Source: Aquificota bacterium
GTDB taxonomy: Bacteria; Thermosulfidibacterota; Thermosulfidibacteria; Thermosulfidibacterales; Thermosulfidibacteraceae
DNA: 8,324 nucleotides
Assembly (NCBI GenBank): GCA_015494645.1
Contig: WGAU01000124.1
Location: forward strand, 1-8,324
Direction of reading: 5' to 3'
The position numbers were made by a program, and so were the translations under genes. Shown here one piece after another: positions 5,182-8,324 of the stretch (positions are counted from its first letter, which is position 1; every line of letters begins with the position of its first letter). The notes beneath the pieces were generated by a model. It was not told where the DNA came from. It made no database searches and saw only the letters and a program-made list of their open reading frames with translations.

Positions 5182-7642
5182 CAAAACCTTCCGCAAGCCC
5201 CTTAAGTTCTTCAAGCAGCATAAGGGCCTCTAACGGAGAAATCTTATCTATATTCAGATGCCTCAACCTCACCAGAACAGGATGCTCGTAAAGAGGAAGG
5301 CTCGTTCTTCCCCTCTCCCTTTCAAGATCATCAAGAACCTTCTTGGCCCTTTCCACCACCTCTTCAGGAAGACCGGCTATCTGAGCCACATATATCCCAT
5401 AGCTCTTATCCGCCCCACCTGGCACCACCTTGTGGGTAAATATTACCCTGTCCTTCCACTCCCTTACATCCACTCTGTAGTTTTTCACCTCAGACACCTT
5501 ATGGGCAAGCTGCGTCAGCTCATGATAGTGTGTTGCAAACAAAGTCTTCGCCTTTATCTTTTTAGCTATGTACTCCACAGTAGCCCAAGCTATGGCCAGT
5601 CCATCATAGGTGCTTGTTCCCCTTCCAACCTCATCCAGAACAACAAGGGATTTCTCGGTAGCATTGTTCAGTATATTAGCCGTCTCCGTCATCTCCACCA
5701 TAAAGGTGGACTGCCCTCCTGCCAAGTTATCCGCCGTTCCTATACGGGTCATTATCCTGTCCACAGGTGTGATAACCGCATGTTTTACAGGCACAAAGGA
5801 ACCTATCTGAGCCATAAGCACAATCAAGGCTACCTGCCTGATATAAGTGGACTTACCACTCATATTGGGCCCAGTGATTATGTGCACCTCACCGGGCTTT
5901 ATGACAGTATCGTTGGGAACAAACTCCTCCTTCAAAATACTTTCTACTACAGGATGTCTCCCATTCTTGATAACGATCTCCCCTGTACCAGCAAGCTTCG
6001 GTTTGACATACCTCCTATGCCTCGCCGCACAGGCAAGGGAATTGAGAAAATCTAGATACCCCAAGGCATCCGCCGTTTCTCTGAGCCTATCTGCATAGGA
6101 CGAAACCTGCTTCAAAACACCACGATACAGATCCCTCTCCAACTCTTCTATCCTAACCTGAGCATTGGCTATCCTTTCCTCAACCTCCTTAAGCTCCTCG
6201 GTGATAAACCTCTCGGCATTCACTAAAGTCTGCTTTCTAACATAATCAGGAGGAACCTTGGCAAGATGCGTTTTCGTAACCTCAATGTAATAACCAAACA
6301 CCTTATTGTAACCCACCTTAAGAGAAGGAATACCCGTTCTAATCTTCTCCTTCTCCTCGTAGCTCTTAATCCACTGGTGGGAATTTTCTTTAAGGTCCTT
6401 TAACGTATCCAGCTCCCCGTTATACCCCCTCTTTATTAGATAAGGACTATCCGGATCGTCCTCTATGGCTCTTTCAATCAACACCACTACATCATCCAGC
6501 TCAAAAAGCTTGTCCTTGATCTCATTCAAAAGAACGCTCTCGCAACCCTCAAGCATCCCTTTTATGTGAGGAACCCTCAAAAGAGTGTTTTTCAAAGAGA
6601 CAAGCTCCTTAGGTTTTGCCAACATCCCTTCAATTCTTGAAACCACTCTTAAAAGATCTCCCACACCTTTCAAATAGAGTGAAAGATCCCTCTCCAGCAG
6701 TTCCTCAACGGCATCAAGACGCCGCTTTATAGCTTCCCGATCGTAAAGAGGATTGAGCAGAGCTTCTCTAAGTTTTCTGTACCCCATTGGAGTCTGCGTA
6801 AAATCAAGCACCTCAAGAAGGGTATCCCTCTTGCTCCCATCCCTTAAATTTCCAACAAGCTCTAAGTGGCGAATAGTGTCTGGATCAAGAAAAGCTCTTC
6901 CCTGCGGGAGATAGAATTCCACCTTCCTAAGGTGATGCACAGGGGCGAACTGAACTTCTTTAAGATAATATAACAAAGCTCCCAAAGCCCTAAGGGCAAG
7001 CTCTCTTCCCGAAAGCCCCAAACCTTCAGGCTCAGCCCCGAAATGCTCCTTAACCACCCTTCTTGCCAACTCCTCTTCGTAAATCCAAGATTCACATTCC
7101 TCACAAAAAGCCCCTTCCAAAGAGAATCTTTCCCCCTGAGGCTTAACAAGAGTCCCCACCTCAAGCTTTGACAGAAAAGACTCAACCTCCTTAGGATCTC
7201 CCTGATAAACCAATAGACTTCCTATAGCCACATTGGCGGCAGCAACACCCACCATCTTCCCCTGAGATAACACAGAAACCACGTACTCTTCTGAAGCTCC
7301 CTCCTCCGCCTCCAGATAGGTACCAGGGGTAATAACCCTCACCACTTCTCTTCTAACTATGCCTTTAGCCTGAGATGGGTCCTCCGTTTGCTCGCATATG
7401 GCCACTTTAAACCCAGCTTCCAAAAGCCTCCTTATATATGTATCCGCAGCGTGATAAGGCACACCACACATGGGAAGGTTGTTTCTGGAAGTAAGGGCTA
7501 TGTTAAGCACCCGGGAGGCAACCTTGGCATCTTCATCAAACATCTCATAAAAATCGCCCAGCCTAAAAAGAAGAATAGCATCCCGGTAGGCTTCTTTAAT
7601 CCGGAAATACTGCTTGAGCATAGGGGTGAGTTTTTCCATCAT
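5156..7642 (-). CDS. mutS: DNA mismatch repair protein MutS
   Basis: This 828-residue cytoplasmic ATPase recognises mismatches and small loops and recruits MutL. Numbering is from the ATG at 7642. The mismatch-reading F-x-E motif is in RLGDFYEMF (F31, E33). The connector and lever regions follow, with the clamp in the middle. The ATPase shows Walker A GPNMSGKST (591-599), signature loop NLAGGQSTFMVEM (639-651), Walker B LVVLDEVGRGTSTYDG (666-681), the THYHEL histidine (about 704-709) and GIYVAQIAGLPEEVVERA (749-766). A C-terminal dimerisation stretch, DKISPLEALMLLEEL, ends the protein, so this is full-length MutS1. The frame stays open upstream through tRNA-Glu, but homology begins at MEKLTPMLKQY, so the start is the ATGATG pair at 7642/7639. 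No Shine-Dalgarno site is visible. The stop TGA lies inside phoB. mutL is not in the window. Confidence 0.96.
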   Translation of the reverse strand: MMEKLTPMLKQYFRIKEAYRDAILLFRLGDFYEMFDEDAKVASRVLNIALTSRNNLPMCGVPYHAADTYIRRLLEAGFKVAICEQTEDPSQAKGIVRREVVRVITPGTYLEAEEGASEEYVVSVLSQGKMVGVAAANVAIGSLLVYQGDPKEVESFLSKLEVGTLVKPQGERFSLEGAFCEECESWIYEEELARRVVKEHFGAEPEGLGLSGRELALRALGALLYYLKEVQFAPVHHLRKVEFYLPQGRAFLDPDTIRHLELVGNLRDGSKRDTLLEVLDFTQTPMGYRKLREALLNPLYDREAIKRRLDAVEELLERDLSLYLKGVGDLLRVVSRIEGMLAKPKELVSLKNTLLRVPHIKGMLEGCESVLLNEIKDKLFELDDVVVLIERAIEDDPDSPYLIKRGYNGELDTLKDLKENSHQWIKSYEEKEKIRTGIPSLKVGYNKVFGYYIEVTKTHLAKVPPDYVRKQTLVNAERFITEELKEVEERIANAQVRIEELERDLYRGVLKQVSSYADRLRETADALGYLDFLNSLACAARHRRYVKPKLAGTGEIVIKNGRHPVVESILKEEFVPNDTVIKPGEVHIITGPNMSGKSTYIRQVALIVLMAQIGSFVPVKHAVITPVDRIMTRIGTADNLAGGQSTFMVEMTETANILNNATEKSLVVLDEVGRGTSTYDGLAIAWATVEYIAKKIKAKTLFATHYHELTQLAHKVSEVKNYRVDVREWKDRVIFTHKVVPGGADKSYGIYVAQIAGLPEEVVERAKKVLDDLERERGRTSLPLYEHPVLVRLRHLNIDKISPLEALMLLEELKGLAEGFDEKGNSGC
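5187..5192 (-). promoter_or_regulatory. Ribosome binding site of phoB inside mutS
   Basis: GGAAGG lies 5 bases upstream of the ATG at 5181 and within the last codons of mutS. It decides the phoB start in favour of MKRVIAVVEDEP and implies that phoB is translated from the mutS transcript or from an internal promoter not identified here. Confidence 0.7.
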
Positions 7643-7659
7643 GGCCAAAAGAAAAAATG
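7643..7659 (-). other. U-rich, Shine-Dalgarno-less spacer between tRNA-Glu and mutS
   Basis: Only 17 bases separate the tRNA-Glu discriminator from the mutS ATG. They read CA, then TTTTTTTCTTTT, then GGCC or close to it, with no purine-rich ribosome site. If RNase Z trims the tRNA, the mutS message would begin with this short U-rich leader. The T tract also follows a very GC-rich T-arm and acceptor stem, so weak intrinsic termination is possible. The stem ends about 9 bases before the main T run, which is far for a classic terminator. Confidence 0.55.
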
Positions 7660-7734
7660 TGTCCCCGGGGGGATTTGAACCCCCGTTACCGGCGTGAAAG
7701 GCCGGTGTCCTGGACCGGGCTAGACGACGGGGAC
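7660..7734 (-). tRNA. tRNA-Glu (anticodon TTC)
   Basis: The minus strand folds as a complete cloverleaf. The acceptor stem is GTCCCCG pairing with CGGGGAC. The D-arm begins GTCTAG. The anticodon stem is CCGGC/GCCGG around loop CTTTCAC, with anticodon TTC at 7698-7696. The T stem is GGGGG/CCCCC around TTCAAAT. The discriminator base is A (7660). The following bases are CAT, so the 3' CCA is not encoded and must be added after processing. It lies 5 bases after tRNA-Lys and 17 bases before mutS, so all three are probably on one transcript. The tRNA must be cut out before or during use of the mutS message. Confidence 0.97.
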
Positions 7735-7739
7735 ACAAG

Positions 7740-7812
7740 TGAGCCGGGCAGGGGTCGAACCTGCGACCAACGGCTTAAAAGGCCGTTGCTCTACCAACTG
7801 AGCTACCGGCCC
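7740..7812 (-). tRNA. tRNA-Lys (anticodon TTT)
   Basis: The minus strand gives acceptor stem GGGCCGG with CCGGCTC (one G-T pair). The D-arm is TAGCTCAGTTGGTAGAGCA. The anticodon stem is ACGGC/GCCGT around loop CTTTTAA, with anticodon TTT at 7779-7777. The T-arm loop is TTCGACC with stem GCAGG/CCTGC. The discriminator is A at 7740 and the next bases are CTT, so no CCA is encoded. It is the first gene after the promoter at 7830-7858, with a short leader of about 10 bases. Confidence 0.97.
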
Positions 7813-8002
7813 ACACAAATGTGGCACGCTAAATAGCAAACTTCTGTCCCCTCGTCAATACATAATATCCCCCACAAGAATTTTGTCTACCCTGTAGAAA
7901 ATCCATTGGAAAACCATCCCAATTATGTGTACTGCTCCCTTTGAGGGCGCTTGTCAAGAAAATTGTGTCTGAATTTCAATGCAATCATTTTCAAACCTCT
8001 CT
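7813..8002. other. Non-coding gap between the 75-residue gene and tRNA-Lys
   Basis: About 190 bases without a supportable gene. Its low-coordinate end holds the tRNA promoter. I found no convincing intrinsic terminator for the upstream gene. A short imperfect hairpin (CCCT-TTG-AGGG, 7937-7947) has no T run. A consensus-like TTGACA on the minus strand (7957-7952) has no -10 at a usable distance. A CCACA/TGTGG inverted repeat (7811-7824) covers the predicted tRNA leader. Confidence 0.5.
7830..7858 (-). promoter_or_regulatory. Promoter of the tRNA-Lys/tRNA-Glu/mutS transcript
   Basis: TTGACG (7858-7853) and TATTTA (7835-7830) are separated by exactly 17 bases. TGC directly precedes the -10, which makes an extended -10. 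The predicted start is near 7823, about 10 bases before tRNA-Lys. The stretch after the -10 is GC-rich (GCGTGCC). Such discriminators are known in stringently controlled stable-RNA promoters, so down-regulation under starvation is a reasonable inference. Confidence 0.6.
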
Positions 8003-8230
8003 TTAAATTCTGCCATCAGGATGTGTGAGACAGAAGCGATCCTGTAATAAGACTTTCTCCACTTGTCTCGATGTAACTCTGCGTACTCCACCCCAAACTC
8101 CCCACCGATTCCACAGGTAACTTAGAGCAGGCTTTATGCCCTGGCTTTCTGCAGTGTCCTGGATGATCCTTACCATTTCCTCTACCCATTGCTGGGAGAA
8201 AGGGTATGTGTTCTGCTTAGTCTGTTTCAT
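8003..8230 (-). CDS. Small hypothetical protein, 75 residues, Gln- and Trp-rich
   Basis: I do not recognise this protein. It begins MKQTKQNTYPFSQQWVEEMV and is basic in its second half. It has four Trp (15, 40, 43, 46) and eight Gln in 75 residues. Residues 16-62 look largely helical, with a Gly/Trp-rich turn (WGVWGGVRR) between two helices. A small nucleic-acid-binding or helix-turn-helix fragment is possible but not shown. It has no signal peptide and no membrane segment. Support for being real is the GGAGGTG 4 bases before the ATG, a promoter-like pair upstream and plausible codon use. Its Gln content is far above that of its neighbours, which hints at a different origin. It could be a complete small gene or the remnant of a larger one. 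Confidence 0.6.
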   Translation of the reverse strand: MKQTKQNTYPFSQQWVEEMVRIIQDTAESQGIKPALSYLWNRWGVWGGVRRVTSRQVEKVLLQDRFCLTHPDGRI

Positions 8231-8234
8231 GGGG

Positions 8235-8241
8235 CACCTCC
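8235..8241 (-). promoter_or_regulatory. Ribosome binding site of the 75-residue gene
   Basis: GGAGGTG lies 4 bases before the ATG at 8230, following an A/T-rich leader. It is one of the two strongest such sites in the window and is the main reason for accepting this short gene. Confidence 0.7.
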
Positions 8242-8284
8242 TAATAAGTTTCTCTCTTTTTTTAATACAGCGTTTTAGTGCTAT

Positions 8285-8313
8285 ATAATATTACTTACAC
8301 AATTTATTTCCAA
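8285..8313 (-). promoter_or_regulatory. Putative sigma70-type promoter of the 75-residue gene
   Basis: TTGGAA (8313-8308; 4 of 6 to consensus) and TATTAT (8290-8285; 5 of 6) are separated by exactly 17 bases, in an A/T-rich stretch. The predicted start near 8278 gives a leader of about 48 bases. The rest of 8231-8324 contains no gene. Confidence 0.5.
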
Positions 8314-8324
8314 CTCCCTAAGAG

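Noticed and set aside
5182..5214. An upstream start for PhoB adding 11 residues
   Set aside because: The receiver domain begins directly at MKRVIAVVEDEP, and the GGAAGG ribosome site is placed correctly for the ATG at 5181.
5258..6055. Long open frame of 265 codons on the plus strand opposite mutS
   Set aside because: It is antisense to strongly conserved MutS ATPase sequence. Its product shows no recognisable domain and it has no ribosome site.
7643..7738. A 32-residue N-terminal extension of MutS starting at a TTG at 7738
   Set aside because: The extension is the translation of tRNA-Glu. MutS homology begins at MEKLTPMLKQY, so the ATG at 7642 is used instead.
7811..7824. CCACA/TGTGG inverted repeat at the tRNA-Lys leader as an operator
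   Set aside because: It is only 5 base pairs, includes the first tRNA bases, and has no supporting partner site, so chance is the simplest explanation.
7937..7947. Terminator hairpin CCCT-TTG-AGGG
   Set aside because: The stem is only 4 base pairs and no T run follows on either strand.
7922..7957. TTGACA on the minus strand as a second tRNA promoter
   Set aside because: The nearest -10-like hexamers are 20 and 24 bases away, outside the usable range. The TTGACG/TATTTA pair nearer the tRNA is better.

Overview
The window reads almost entirely on the minus strand. It looks like a compact, Gram-negative, probably thermophilic bacterial genome. Neighbouring genes overlap by 4 to 26 bases. Proteins are rich in Lys, Glu and Val, and very poor in Gln (PhoB has none). 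Arginine is often AGG/AGA, and the tRNA genes lack an encoded CCA. PstS carries a cleavable signal peptide without a lipobox cysteine, which fits a periplasm. I cannot name the genus; a deep-branching thermophilic lineage is a guess.

Layout in transcription order, from high to low coordinates. (1) At 8003-8230 is a 75-residue protein of unknown function, with a good Shine-Dalgarno site and a plausible sigma70-type promoter. (2) A non-coding gap of about 190 bases follows, with a tRNA-type promoter at its end. (3) tRNA-Lys(TTT) and tRNA-Glu(TTC) lie in tandem. (4) mutS starts only 17 bases after tRNA-Glu. (5) phoB and phoR, a phosphate two-component system, overlap the end of mutS and each other. 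(6) pstS, pstC, pstA and the first codons of pstB form the high-affinity phosphate ABC importer operon, which runs off the left edge.

The lower part is a phosphate-starvation regulon. PhoR is a membrane sensor kinase and PhoB its DNA-binding response regulator. They should control the pst operon through four hexamers spaced exactly 11 bases apart (TTAACA, TTAACG, TTCATC, CTAACA). These begin inside the last codons of phoR and lead to pstS.

The most striking feature is an in-frame amber codon (TAG) at codon 52 of pstS. It replaces the Gln of the motif normally read NYQAIxSGGGIRQ. The rest of the gene is intact, including its phosphate-binding residues. This could be a recent C-to-T nonsense mutation, a sequence error, or readthrough or recoding. 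A start codon with a Shine-Dalgarno-like site lies just after it, but a restart there would lose the signal peptide and part of the phosphate pocket. No mobile element, CRISPR array or rRNA is visible.
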